Below, in pieces: positions 37,928 through 46,960 of a stretch of DNA of 64,000 nucleotides. The position numbers and the translations under genes were made by a program. The DNA lies in NCBI RefSeq assembly GCF_011765465.1, contig NZ_CP050265.1:1426001-1490000 (forward strand). The letters are read 5' to 3'. Every line of letters begins with the position of its first letter. Position 1 is the stretch's first letter. The stretch comes from Erythrobacter sp. (GTDB lineage: Bacteria > Pseudomonadota > Alphaproteobacteria > Sphingomonadales > Sphingomonadaceae). The notes under the pieces are model-generated. The model saw only the letters and a list, made by a program, of their open reading frames with translations, was not told the DNA's origin and ran no database searches.

Positions 37928-40207
37928 CTATCCGAAACGCACTATGAAGGTCGGCTCTAAGCCCCACTCCATTTGCTGTGAAAACTCAAAGACGAGCGAA
38001 CCTGAAATGGCCTGCTCACCATCGTCGCCCTCATACTTCAGGCTGACACGTCCACCATCTGTAGGCGCATAGCCGAGCCGTTTGAGGAGCCGAGCGGACG
38101 TCAGCCAAGCGGTTCCTGGTTCGATGTTCATTGCGAAAACCTCGACCGACTCAATCGTGGCCACGTAACGACCGCGCTCGCGCGATCCTTGATCGGATTT
38201 CACGTCGAGCTTCGCAAGTGGGCCATCGCCTCTGAGCGTCCGCCATCCAAGATGCTCGATTGAGTCCTGATGCGAGACTACCAGGACCGGCCGATCTCCG
38301 ACAGCCTTTGCGGCGTCTGACAACTCGATCCAGAATTGCGGATTGGAGAGCTGAGCGTAGATCCAGATCTCTTCTTTTGGAATGTGGGAAAAGGCATTGA
38401 GCACGTACTTTCCCGCGCCCTCGCGAACATGCCGAGCCATCACTTCCGAAAAATTCAGGCTTTCTTGTTCCATTGGCGGTCGAACGAATCGGCCCTTCTG
38501 GACCCCGTTGATGCGAACTTGGCCCGGTTCTCCTTCATGACCGTCAAGGAGGAAAACCTCGACATCGTCGAAGATCGGTACGTCGGCCGGGCTTTTCAAA
38601 AGCTCCTCTTCGGCTTTCGAGCGCAACGCCTCAATAGCCTCTTCGTCGACAGGCGCATCGCGAAGCCTTTGAAGTCGGCGGTCCTGGATTGCAGTCCGCA
38701 TTCCCTCGACGACAGATCGGAAATTTTCGATCGCATCGTTCGGGTCTGCTTCCGGACTGACTGCTGTGATAGCAGCGGAAAACGCTTCGATATCCTGATC
38801 GATCGTGTTTCTGTATCGATCGAGTTCCGCCAGAATAGCACGCAAGGATCGATCGTCAGAGGGGAGAAGAGTGGGGTCGTCGGCGATAGCTTCAATGGCT
38901 CGGCTAACTGAGTGAGGCAATTCCTTTGGCGCAAAGGCAGCCAACATTGCCATATCGCCAAAGAGCAGCTGCTCGCGATCGTGCATGGTGGTTGGGCTGT
39001 AGACGCGGCCGGGGACAACAGCCTTCTCGCGCATAGTATCCAAGCGGCGAACGAGGCCATCAAGCCATCCGCCATGCGAGGCATCTTCAAATCGCTCACC
39101 CACGAGTTGAAGTCGGATGAGCCCTCGCACGATGCGATCAAAGTCGAAGCCATTATGCTGAGCTTCAGTCAGATCGGAACCGCGACCGGATACCAAGGCG
39201 CGAGCGACATCCGAAGCGAGCCCGCCCACAGGGCCTTCCTCGCGTGACCAGGCCAACATCAACGATGCGATCACAAGAACCACGTCGTTTCGCAGGCCGT
39301 CCACCAGCTCTGCGAAAGTGGAGTCAGGAAAAGGACCGTCCAGGAATTGCGCACCATCGGCTTCGGGACGAGCGCTGACCTCGGCCCAGGGCATCTCGAT
39401 TAACGACGGCATCAGTAACCAAGGGTGCTGAGCAAGTCCGTCGCGCTGCAAATCGATCAGCGCCGATCCCGGCCAGCGCACCAGCGCTTCGCGGAAAAGG
39501 TTTGCGCTGATCGCATCGCCATTCCACACGGCTACCGCGAGGCTGTAAGCGGTGTGAGCGACGTGCTGACGCAGGAAAGGCCATGCAAGCGCATAGCGTG
39601 ACCAAAGCTCAGCCGGCTCCATCCCCGCTACCTTGCTCCAGCCATAGGACGAGGAGACGATCGTGAGATGGCTTTCCCACGCTCCTACGACACCATGCAT
39701 CGCTGACGCTAGGGACGTCGCGTCCGAGCCGGTCAGTTTGAAGCGCTTCGCGGCTCCATGCTCGTCGGCTTCGAGGATAGACCGGCGCGTTACCCATGCT
39801 TCAACGGCGTGCATGAGGATGGGCTGCATATCGAGTATCGACGCAATAACGTTGGGCGACAATCGGTCGCCCCATTTGCTGCCTAGAAGGCGGCCCTGCA
39901 CGTAGCACAGGGTTTCAATGAAGCGATGACCGTCCGGAATCCGTTCCGCTGCGCGATCGAACAAGCGCCGGTATTGTCTGATCCACCGATCATGAGGTTG
40001 GTGCCAGGTGTCGTCGCCCAGTTCTGCATAGCTGAGCGGCGCGCCGCTGTCAGAGCGTGTCGCGTATAGCTCAAGCAAGAATGAGTGATATTCCGTCAGC
40101 TCGTCGAGCGCGTTTTCAAAGCCGGTCGGCGCACGCCGGTCGATCTGCGCGATCACCCGATCGGCGAGTTCTTCCATGATCTGCTCTGGAGTGGCTGCGC
40201 TACGCAT
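37928..40207 (-). CDS. Large protein of unknown function, paired with a membrane protein
   Basis: A soluble, mostly helical protein of about 759 residues. I do not recognise a family and see no P-loop, nuclease, protease or TIR motif. Notable segments are LSYAELGDDTWHQPHDRWIRQYRRLFDRAAE near the N-terminus, a middle helical region, and a C-terminal beta-rich domain with EEIWIYAQLSNPQFWIELSDAAKAVGDRPVLVVSHQDS. The start is uncertain: ATG 40207 lies 9 nt after AGGAGG, while ATG 40216 abuts it. It overlaps the upstream membrane gene by 8 nt, so the two are a coupled pair. Confidence 0.6.
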   Translation of the reverse strand: MRSAATPEQIMEELADRVIAQIDRRAPTGFENALDELTEYHSFLLELYATRSDSGAPLSYAELGDDTWHQPHDRWIRQYRRLFDRAAERIPDGHRFIETLCYVQGRLLGSKWGDRLSPNVIASILDMQPILMHAVEAWVTRRSILEADEHGAAKRFKLTGSDATSLASAMHGVVGAWESHLTIVSSSYGWSKVAGMEPAELWSRYALAWPFLRQHVAHTAYSLAVAVWNGDAISANLFREALVRWPGSALIDLQRDGLAQHPWLLMPSLIEMPWAEVSARPEADGAQFLDGPFPDSTFAELVDGLRNDVVLVIASLMLAWSREEGPVGGLASDVARALVSGRGSDLTEAQHNGFDFDRIVRGLIRLQLVGERFEDASHGGWLDGLVRRLDTMREKAVVPGRVYSPTTMHDREQLLFGDMAMLAAFAPKELPHSVSRAIEAIADDPTLLPSDDRSLRAILAELDRYRNTIDQDIEAFSAAITAVSPEADPNDAIENFRSVVEGMRTAIQDRRLQRLRDAPVDEEAIEALRSKAEEELLKSPADVPIFDDVEVFLLDGHEGEPGQVRINGVQKGRFVRPPMEQESLNFSEVMARHVREGAGKYVLNAFSHIPKEEIWIYAQLSNPQFWIELSDAAKAVGDRPVLVVSHQDSIEHLGWRTLRGDGPLAKLDVKSDQGSRERGRYVATIESVEVFAMNIEPGTAWLTSARLLKRLGYAPTDGGRVSLKYEGDDGEQAISGSLVFEFSQQMEWGLEPTFIVRFG

Positions 40208-41285
40208 CGCGAACATCCTCCTCAAACCGGAACGCCCACCACAAAATCCATTTTTCAAATGATGAGAGTGGCACACCGCCGTCGCGCAAACACCAAGCCA
40301 CTTCGCCGCTCAATTTCCGCCCTGGGATCGAGGTAAAGATCAGCCGTGGTCCAACATTTCCGCTCGGTGTTTCTGACGCGCACTTGCACCGGATCGCCCA
40401 ACGGTTGATGACCCACCGAACCAATCGCAAATGCACATCGACTAGGTTAGAGCCATCGCCGAAATCTTGTTCGATTTCGATCGCGCCGGTTGGCCGAAAC
40501 ATGCTGCCAAATACGGCGTGGGGCTCGGTTTTATCGAAACCGCTATCGGCGCCCAGATAGATGTGGTGACGCAGCGTCGCTGCCAGCTGTTCCGGCATGG
40601 CTGCGTTAGCAGTGTAGCGCTCGCGAAGGCGCTTACGCGCGCTTGGCTGAACGAATTCAAATGTGACGGCCACGAAGTGCGCGGCACCAATCAGATTAAC
40701 AACGAGCCACAGGGCATGCGCCGCTAGCAGCAAGAAATCGAAAATCGCCGATGGCGAAGTGCCAGCCAGCAATCGGAAGAGAGATTGGAGCGGCCAGAAG
40801 AGCTGAACGACAAGTACGACGACCAACGCCAATCCGCTCGCGGCCATGCCGAAAAACATCGACTCATGGTAGTAAACTTTGATGTCAGTAGTCGCATCCT
40901 CGCGCTGAGCGATCAACGTGACAAGTGCGAGCGCAAGCGAGATGATCGTAAGCAGACCGACCTGCACTGCCAAAAACAGAGCGGGCAGCTTTTCGATAAG
41001 CGAGCGAGCTCCTACATCGCTTTCCTCAGACAGTGCAAACAGCCCGCTCGGAAAATGTGTTCGGTAGCCCTCAAGGTTGATCACAGCGAGGTCGAGCAGC
41101 AGGTAACGAGCGAGAAGAATACCGAACGTTGCTGTTAGCAAAAACCGCACGAACCGATGGGCGCGGCCATAGCGAGCGCGGCGTGCAACCTTATTGCGCT
41201 TCAAGTGCGCGCGAACTTCGGACCGTGCCTGCTTCGCTATGCTACCCGAGAGCCCTATGGGGTCCCAAATCCTCGAAAACAACAT
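40200..41285 (-). CDS. Four-helix membrane protein of unknown function
   Basis: A 361-residue protein. A basic N-terminus is followed by four hydrophobic helices (about residues 45-70, 99-126, 143-168 and 182-210) and a soluble C-terminal domain of about 150 residues with VDVHLRLVRWVINRWAIRCKC and PRLIFTSIPGRKLSGEVAWCL. No family recognised. ATG 41285 follows a GGGGG run; TTG 41297 is the alternative. It is translationally coupled to the 759-residue protein. The pair sits alone between the IS and the ImmA/XRE genes. Confidence 0.65.
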   Translation of the reverse strand: MLFSRIWDPIGLSGSIAKQARSEVRAHLKRNKVARRARYGRAHRFVRFLLTATFGILLARYLLLDLAVINLEGYRTHFPSGLFALSEESDVGARSLIEKLPALFLAVQVGLLTIISLALALVTLIAQREDATTDIKVYYHESMFFGMAASGLALVVVLVVQLFWPLQSLFRLLAGTSPSAIFDFLLLAAHALWLVVNLIGAAHFVAVTFEFVQPSARKRLRERYTANAAMPEQLAATLRHHIYLGADSGFDKTEPHAVFGSMFRPTGAIEIEQDFGDGSNLVDVHLRLVRWVINRWAIRCKCASETPSGNVGPRLIFTSIPGRKLSGEVAWCLRDGGVPLSSFEKWILWWAFRFEEDVRDA

Positions 41286-41692
41286 GCCCCCAATCAAAAC
41301 TTCGCTTCGAAATTACCTTCCAACACGGACATCTTCCGAAACCCTGCGGCTTCAATCGTAGATAAGCAAATTTGCACGAAGGCCAATGTAAGATCTGCCC
41401 ATGCTGACAAATAGTGTGAGGCGGCTCGTGAACTTCGGTTGGTTTCTTCCGTCTGCAACGGCAAGAGACATGAAAGCCAAGTTTGCGGAACGCCAGCTTT
41501 GTGCAGTTGATCCACTAAAATCCGACAGTCCGCAAACGGCCCACAGTCAGCCATTGCGGTTTGGTTGCGGAAACGTCGGGAATTGGACCGGAAGCGGACA
41601 GTCCGCTTTCCGGTTTGTCGCTCGTAGACCTGACATTGAGACTTCGGCTCGATTTTCTGGAATTGGGCAGCGAGCCTCGACGCGCAAACTTG
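41286..41692. other. Non-coding gap upstream of the two-gene unit
   Basis: About 400 nt without a credible gene. It holds a near-palindrome at 41588-41613 (CCGGAAGCGGA paired with TCCGCTTTCCGG), one of several GCGGAC/GTCCGC-type repeats in this window. It should contain the promoter of the membrane-protein gene, but I could not assign it. Confidence 0.4.
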
Positions 41693-42274
41693 TCAGCCTC
41701 TGGCCCTGCGCTTTCGCGCATTCGAAAGCTGGTAATCAACCCCGGTCATGCGGATTCGCCATGTTAGCATCTGGCTGCTGACCTGATAGCTATTTTGTGC
41801 TTGATGGTCTGTAAGTCCCGACCGGCGAATTTTCAGAAGCGCGGGGCGTGGGAGAAGCAATGTTCCTGCTAGCCAATCCGCCTCATCCTCCTGGTCTTGA
41901 TTGTATGAGGTGGGAACGAAATGACCATCCGCAGTCAGTCCCGCTGAGGTAAGCTCATGTCCGAGCAAGATGTGGGAAAGCTCGTGCATGATTACACTAT
42001 TTTGGCGGGGTTCCGACTGGCTCGAATTGACCACTATCAGATGCTTCTCACCAACACGCATTGTGAAGGCTGACCAACTGTCTGGGTCTCTGACGGTTAG
42101 CTGCACCAAGTCGTCATCACTCACTCCCGCGATGTCAGCTTCGGTCCAAACAAGAATATCATACGCAGCAGCGACCTTGCGCGCACTCAAGGGAGCGTCC
42201 TGATGGAGGCCGAACTTCTTCCGAATCTCGACAGATCGTCGTTCGCTCTGTGCCTTGAAGCCCCGCTTGAGCAT
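41693..42274 (-). CDS. ImmA/IrrE-family metallopeptidase
   Basis: A 193-residue protein with the zinc motif HELSH (His97, Glu98, His101) and a downstream third-ligand helix (QEDEADWLAGTLLLP), the ImmA/IrrE layout. Such peptidases cleave or inactivate a partner XRE repressor on stress and control phages and ICEs. Its start lies 1 nt after the stop of the XRE gene, the classical operon pair. The C-terminus is intact. Confidence 0.88.
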   Translation of the reverse strand: MLKRGFKAQSERRSVEIRKKFGLHQDAPLSARKVAAAYDILVWTEADIAGVSDDDLVQLTVRDPDSWSAFTMRVGEKHLIVVNSSQSEPRQNSVIMHELSHILLGHELTSAGLTADGHFVPTSYNQDQEDEADWLAGTLLLPRPALLKIRRSGLTDHQAQNSYQVSSQMLTWRIRMTGVDYQLSNARKRRARG

Positions 42275-42275
42275 A

Positions 42276-42596
42276 TCAGTGTCCTGCTACGTCGCGCACC
42301 TGGGCTTTGAATTGTTCTTCCGCCCTCTCAATGAGCCGGGCAAGCGACTGGGCGGTATTCGGGGCGAGGGTCTGGTCTTTCTTGAAGGCGATCTGGAGAC
42401 CACCCATCGCAGTGAACTTGGTGACCTCTTCACCGATCCAATCGCAGACCTTCTTCAATGTCACCTGATCGGGAATATGGCCGTTCTCGATCTTTGAAAG
42501 CGTTGTGGGACTAATTCCGATCTCACGCGCAGCAGCTCTGACTCCCATGCTCCCACGTTTTTGGAGGACAAGCCGTCCTAGGTCTTCGAGTTGCAT
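42276..42596 (-). CDS. XRE-family repressor partner of ImmA
   Basis: A 106-residue protein with a helix-turn-helix at about 18-50 (VRAAAREIGISPTTLSKIENGHIPD) and a C-terminal helical tail. ATG 42596 has a strong AGGAGGA site; the frame extends upstream without one. It is followed after 1 nt by the ImmA peptidase gene. It probably represses its own promoter and perhaps the divergent E2-like gene, through the palindrome at 42620-42637. Confidence 0.85.
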   Translation of the reverse strand: MQLEDLGRLVLQKRGSMGVRAAAREIGISPTTLSKIENGHIPDQVTLKKVCDWIGEEVTKFTAMGGLQIAFKKDQTLAPNTAQSLARLIERAEEQFKAQVRDVAGH

Positions 42597-42619
42597 TCCT
42601 CCTCCTGTCCACAGATTTG

Positions 42620-42637
42620 ATATTACTGTAACAATAT
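42620..42637. promoter_or_regulatory. Palindrome upstream of the XRE-ImmA pair
   Basis: TTAC-T-GTAA within ATATT...AATAT, about 25 nt upstream of the XRE start and in the divergent promoter region towards 42922. It is a likely XRE operator. The same TTACTGTAA core recurs at 44519-44527 before the MarR/hydrolase genes. Confidence 0.45.
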
Positions 42638-42921
42638 GGTGGACACCTGCGCGTCGAAGCGGTAGGTGTCCACGAAACTGGTGCAGTTGTGAATCACAGC
42701 TCAGCCAAGAGCACAAGGAATTTTTTCAGGTGGGTGCCCCTTATTCACAGGAGCGCGCAGAATTTGAGGGGCTTCCAAAGTGATGATTCCGGCGGTCCAT
42801 CGGCAGCTTCAAGCCATTGGATCGCAGGTCGATTCGGAGGACTATCCGAATGTATTCAACGATGGGGTCATAGCGCCCAAAGGCTCTATCGTTGATCGAG
42901 AAACACTGGGCGCGGAGAAGT

Positions 42922-43763
42922 ATGATGAACAACAAGGACCGTGTCGATCCGCAGCCGGATCGTGGCAAAGGGCCGCCGGATGGCAAGGGTCGTCCTGTCG
43001 ATCCCGGACGTCCGGTGACGCCAAGCCGTCCGGCAGCGGGCGACTATGTGAAAACTATCTCGGTCAGCTAGATGCGGTATTTGCGGCATACCCGCGTACC
43101 GCTGTCTGGACGAGCAATGAGGGAATGTGGCTTGCTGTCGATAGCGCAGTTCTGGCTGGGCTTGATCGCAAAGCCACATTCCTGATTGCTGTCCCGTTTC
43201 AACATTTTCAGCCCATTCGAGCGTGGGCTTTTTGGACAACTGAAGTCAGCCGAACCTGGATCGGTCCCCGCCACACTAACGCAGTCGATGGCTCAATCTG
43301 CGCCTTTAACCCATCCGAGGGAACGTGGAAGATCGGTGGCGATCTCGTCGCGCTGATTGACCAATATACAATGTGGGCCTTTTGCCAGCTACACCTCGAA
43401 ATCATCGGTTGGTGGCCAGGAAGGCAGACGGCAGAGTTCGTCTATGAGCGCCTTACAGAATTGAAGGACAACGAGTGGTGCGGTTGTCGGCCTGATGCTG
43501 GTCGGTACGCCGAATGCTGCAAACAGTCTGATCTTGCCGCAGACCGTTTCCAGGCCGCCATACAGTTCGTCGGTGGCTTCCTGAAATTCAAACCTCGCCA
43601 ACCTCCAGTAAATGTGTCGCGGCTGATTTGGCGAGGAGGTGAACCTCCAGCCTTTGAACAGGCGAGAACCAATTTAACGTTGTTTGTTGGTTCTTGCCTC
43701 TGTCCCGGCAAAGCTGGTGCAAAACTTTCCGACGCTGCGAGGTGGGCGATGCTACGTCTCTGA
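42922..43763 (+). pseudogene. Bacterial E2-like (ubiquitin-conjugating fold) protein with SEC-C-like motif, frameshifted
   Basis: ATG 42922 or 42925 has a GGAGAA site and opens a Pro/Gly-rich stretch (RGKGPPDGKGRPVDPGRP). This frame stops at 43069, but one extra A in the AAAA run at 43051-43054 would join it to a long frame giving DYVKNYLGQLDAVFAAYPRTAVW. That frame has the E2 core HTNAVDGSICAF: it keeps the His and Asn of the E2 HPN box, and the candidate catalytic Cys codon is 43299-43301. Then comes QLHLEIIGWWPGRQ, and then a CGC...YAECC motif like SEC-C zinc sites. The gene is probably one protein of about 280 residues, broken by a single-base deletion, or the break is a sequencing error. 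No E1, JAB or ubiquitin-like partner is seen nearby. Confidence 0.6.
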
Positions 43764-44004
43764 CTTCACCAAGATAATCGAGTGACCTGGAATTGGAAGC
43801 CAAGCGTCAGCACTTCCGAATGGAAGTTGTTGGGCCGGGAGGAGATTGTCCGCTTTCGAGCAGCGGAGCCTCAGAAGCTGCCGCTCCGCTACCGACTCAA
43901 TTGCGGACATAACTGGGCAAGCAGCAAAATTGCCACCGCTTCTCGGGGATGGCGTCAAATCCAGCTGGCCATGTGACCTTCCCTTCGGGCGACCATCCCT
44001 CCCG

Positions 44005-44478
44005 CTAGGCATCGCCCAAATTGTGCTGCATTGTGTCCAAGGTAGACTTGAAAGCCTCCAAGTCCTCACCCTTTATTCCCTCAAGCAAGCGCGCATAGAT
44101 CTGATCCGCCTCGACTCGCATTTTTGGAAGCAAGTCGATTGCAGCGGGCTGGAGGTGCACTTGCCACACGCGCCGGTCGTTTTTGGCGCTGCGCCGCTCG
44201 ACCAAGCCCAGATGTTCTAGCCGGTCGATTGCTTGCCCGATGCTTGCCCGCTCCAGTTCAAGTTGTCCGGCCAGTTCCGTCTGGGTCATGCCGGGTGTGC
44301 GGTAGAGATAGGCCAATGCACGCCACTGGGTACGGGTGAGGCCAAACTGTTCGACTGACGTGTCGAAGGTGCGACGCAATCGTCTTGTCAGCTCTTCCAA
44401 GAGAAAAACCAATCGGTCTTGATCGGTCAGGAAGGCTGCTGCCTTTTCGTCGGCATCATTCTCGAGCTTGGTTGCCAT
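44005..44478 (-). CDS. MarR-family transcriptional regulator
   Basis: A 157-residue regulator with a winged helix: LTRTQWRALAYLYRTPGMTQTELAGQLELERASIGQAIDRLEHLGLVERR, then NDRRVWQVHL for the wing. ATG 44478 is chosen over GTG 44487. It is divergent from the hydrolase-thioesterase-RND operon and, as for most MarR proteins, should repress both directions until it binds a small, often aromatic or lipophilic, ligand. A candidate site is at 44519-44538. Confidence 0.88.
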   Translation of the reverse strand: MATKLENDADEKAAAFLTDQDRLVFLLEELTRRLRRTFDTSVEQFGLTRTQWRALAYLYRTPGMTQTELAGQLELERASIGQAIDRLEHLGLVERRSAKNDRRVWQVHLQPAAIDLLPKMRVEADQIYARLLEGIKGEDLEAFKSTLDTMQHNLGDA

Positions 44479-44518
44479 GCAGAGCACCTTAACACAGCAC
44501 CGATTTAGATAAAGTCAT

Positions 44519-44538
44519 TTACTGTAAGGCAATTTACA
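44519..44538. promoter_or_regulatory. Candidate MarR operator/promoter region
   Basis: TTAC-T-GTAA at 44519-44527 overlaps a TGTAA-N6-TTACA inverted repeat at 44523-44538, between marR and the hydrolase start. A/T-rich inverted repeats of this size are typical MarR sites. The following AATATAG could serve as part of the -10 region of the efflux operon. Confidence 0.45.
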
Positions 44539-44555
44539 ATATAGTGGTTTGCGAT

Positions 44556-45443
44556 ATGCAAAGCGTGACCACCAAAATCGAGGGATCGGGAGGACTTTCC
44601 CTTGCCGCAGAAGTGGTCGGTGACGACAGCGCGATGCCTGTCCTGCTCGCCCACGGCGGTGGACAGACACGCCGCGCTTGGAAGCGGGTAACTGGTGATC
44701 TGGCCACGGCTGGGTACCGCGCGATTGCCATTGATATGCGCGGTCATGGCGATAGCGATTGGTCTCCTAGCGGAGCATACGAAATGCGTGACTTCGCCTC
44801 CGATCTCGTGGCTATCGCTTCGAAGCTGGATCGCAAGCCAGCCCTCGTGGGTGCCTCTCTTGGCGGGCTTTCCGGGATTATTGCCGAAGGATACCTCGCC
44901 CCCGAAAGCTTTGCATCGCTAACCCTTGTTGACATTGCTCCGCGCATGGAGGCGGGCGGTGTGATGCGGGTTGTGGGCTTCATGGAAGAACATGTGGACC
45001 GGGGATTTTCTTCACCTGAAGAGGCGGCAGAAATTATCGCCCGCTACATGCCCCATCGCCAGAAACGCGGTGCAGGCGAAGGACTGCGCCGCTATTTAAG
45101 GCAGAAGGGAGATGGCCGCTACTATTGGCATTGGGACCCTGCGTTCATCCGCAACATCATGACCGCGAAGCGAAGCGATCCGACCCATCAGGAACGGCAG
45201 TTCGATATGCTGAGCGATGCGGCAAGTCGGCTTTCCTTGCCGCTTCACCTCATTCGCGGCGGATCGAGTGATCTGGTTTCCGAAGACGCAGTGACGCATC
45301 TGCGCGGTCTGGTTCCGCACATGGAATACACCGACATCGCCGATGCGACCCATATGGTCGTGGGTGATGCGAACGATGCCTTCTCAATTGCTATCGTCAA
45401 TTTCCTGATGCGCCAGCACAGCCCCGAAGGGCCGGTTTCATGA
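44556..45443 (+). CDS. Alpha/beta hydrolase
   Basis: A 295-residue hydrolase. It has the oxyanion HGGGQ (about residue 34), the nucleophile elbow GASLGG, a likely acid after LIRGGSSD and the His in ADATHMVVGD, so the catalytic triad is intact. The lid region is rich in aromatics. ATG 44556 is preferred; GTG 44544 is in frame and possible. It is the first gene of an operon with a thioesterase and an RND pump, overlapping the next start by ATGA. It may hydrolyse the ester or lactone that also triggers the MarR regulator; that is inference. Confidence 0.87.
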   Translation: MQSVTTKIEGSGGLSLAAEVVGDDSAMPVLLAHGGGQTRRAWKRVTGDLATAGYRAIAIDMRGHGDSDWSPSGAYEMRDFASDLVAIASKLDRKPALVGASLGGLSGIIAEGYLAPESFASLTLVDIAPRMEAGGVMRVVGFMEEHVDRGFSSPEEAAEIIARYMPHRQKRGAGEGLRRYLRQKGDGRYYWHWDPAFIRNIMTAKRSDPTHQERQFDMLSDAASRLSLPLHLIRGGSSDLVSEDAVTHLRGLVPHMEYTDIADATHMVVGDANDAFSIAIVNFLMRQHSPEGPVS

Positions 45444-45853
45444 ATCAGAATCATTCCCCGATTGATCGTGAGCGCCTCGATGAGATGTTGCGGATTGCCC
45501 CGTTTCACCGATGGCTTGACCTAAAGGTTCGGTCCGGTTCGCGTGATCAACTCGTGATCGAAATGCCCTGGCGTGACGAGATTGTTTCCAACCCGATGAT
45601 TGGTTCGGCCCATGGAGGGGTTCTAGCGTCATTGATCGACCTCACAGGGCTTTATACCCTGCTTGCCCACGGTGTGGCTGCGAAGGCGACCGCTGATCTG
45701 AGGGTCGACTATCATCGACCGGCGACCTCTGGACCGCTGATCGCGACTGGTCAGGTGGTAAAGGCCGGGAGACAATTCTCGGTTGCCGAGACCAATGTCA
45801 CAGGGCCCGATGGTAAGCTGCTCGCCAGTGGCAGAGGTGCCTACATATGCTAG
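45440..45853 (+). CDS. PaaI-type hotdog thioesterase
   Basis: A 137-residue hotdog-fold protein with the pattern NPMIGSAHGGVLASLIDLTG and a C-terminal TADLRVDYHRPATSGPL strand pair, typical of PaaI/YdiI acyl-CoA thioesterases. The HGG motif and the Asp of ASLIDLTG are the usual active-site positions. It overlaps the hydrolase by 4 nt and the adaptor by 7 nt. Confidence 0.87.
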   Translation: MNQNHSPIDRERLDEMLRIAPFHRWLDLKVRSGSRDQLVIEMPWRDEIVSNPMIGSAHGGVLASLIDLTGLYTLLAHGVAAKATADLRVDYHRPATSGPLIATGQVVKAGRQFSVAETNVTGPDGKLLASGRGAYIC

Positions 45854-46959
45854 CGCGCCTTGCTCTTGGTGGGTTGGCTGTGTTTGCGCTGACGCTTGCT
45901 GGCTGTTCAGGCGAAACTGAGGGGGACGAGACTGCGCCAGAAGCTCAGGCAGAGCCGCGCGAAGTTACGACGGCGATGGTCGAATCCCAACCGTTCGCTG
46001 AACCAGTTAAGGCATTCGGCACGATTGCAGCCAAACAGCGCAGTGCGATTGGTGCGCTTACCGAAGGGCCGGTAGAACGAATTTTCGTCAAGGTCGGTGA
46101 CAGGGTATCTCGCGGACAACCGCTTTTTCGTATCCGCCAGGCCGATTATCAGCGACGCGTAGTTGAAGCACAGGCAGCAGTCGATCTGACAAGTGCGCAA
46201 GCGATTGAGGCCGAGAGGCGTTACGAACGCGTTATGGCCCTTGCCCCAAGGGGTTTCGTTTCGAAAGCCCAAGTTGACGCAGCCGAGACGGACCTGGCTG
46301 TAGCGCGAGCGCAGAAGGCACAGGCTCAGGCAGCCCTCGGCACCGCACAGCAGGCATTGGCCGACACAATCACGCGTGCGCCATACGATGGCGTAGTAAC
46401 CGCGCGGATGGTCGATGAAGGTGTATACCTGAACAATCGCTTTTCGATGGGAGGTCAATCAGCCGCGCTGGAATTGCAAGAGCTCGGGATCGTTGCCGCC
46501 ATCGTCAACGCGCCGCAGGAATATGTCGACGCGTTTCGGCGTAACATGCCAGCGCGGGTCTACATTGAAGGCTTCGAGCAGCCATTCGACAGTACCGTGT
46601 ACATCATCAACGACCGGGTTGATCCTGAAAGCCGGATGGTCGAACTGCGGCTGCCGATCCGTAATCCCGATTACCGCATCAGTTCAGGGCTGGCAGTCAG
46701 AGCCGAGATCTCGGTGCCGCCAGTGCAAGCGATCGTTTTGCCCCGCCCGGCAATACTCGGCGACAGTGCTGCAGCCTACGTCTTCGTGGTCGTAAACGGA
46801 AAGGCACAGCGCCGGGAAGTGGCGTTCGAAAGTATCGACCTCGATCGGGTGCGTATCCGCTCAGGGCTGGAACCGGGCGAAGAGGTTATTCTCAATCCTC
46901 CGGCCACATTGCGGAATGACGAGCCGGTCAAATCAAGCAGAACCCGCGGCGCAAGCTGA
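45847..46959 (+). CDS. RND efflux periplasmic adaptor (MFP)
   Basis: A 370-residue lipoprotein adaptor (lipobox LTLAGC, Cys20) with a lipoyl/barrel-sandwich domain (GPVERIFVKVGDRVSRGQPLF), a coiled hairpin with QAQAALGTAQQALADT, and an APYDGVVTARMVDEG return strand. It connects the inner-membrane pump encoded next to an outer-membrane channel; no TolC-like gene is in this operon. It lacks CusB-type metal motifs, so it belongs to a drug/organic type pump. Confidence 0.9.
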   Translation: MLARLALGGLAVFALTLAGCSGETEGDETAPEAQAEPREVTTAMVESQPFAEPVKAFGTIAAKQRSAIGALTEGPVERIFVKVGDRVSRGQPLFRIRQADYQRRVVEAQAAVDLTSAQAIEAERRYERVMALAPRGFVSKAQVDAAETDLAVARAQKAQAQAALGTAQQALADTITRAPYDGVVTARMVDEGVYLNNRFSMGGQSAALELQELGIVAAIVNAPQEYVDAFRRNMPARVYIEGFEQPFDSTVYIINDRVDPESRMVELRLPIRNPDYRISSGLAVRAEISVPPVQAIVLPRPAILGDSAAAYVFVVVNGKAQRREVAFESIDLDRVRIRSGLEPGEEVILNPPATLRNDEPVKSSRTRGAS

Positions 46960-46960
46960 T

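Noticed and set aside
43071..43240. ATG at 43071 right after the stop of the short Pro/Gly-rich ORF as an independent gene start
   Set aside because: Its frame gives an unrelated short peptide; the E2-like motifs lie in another frame, which supports a base deletion rather than a new start.
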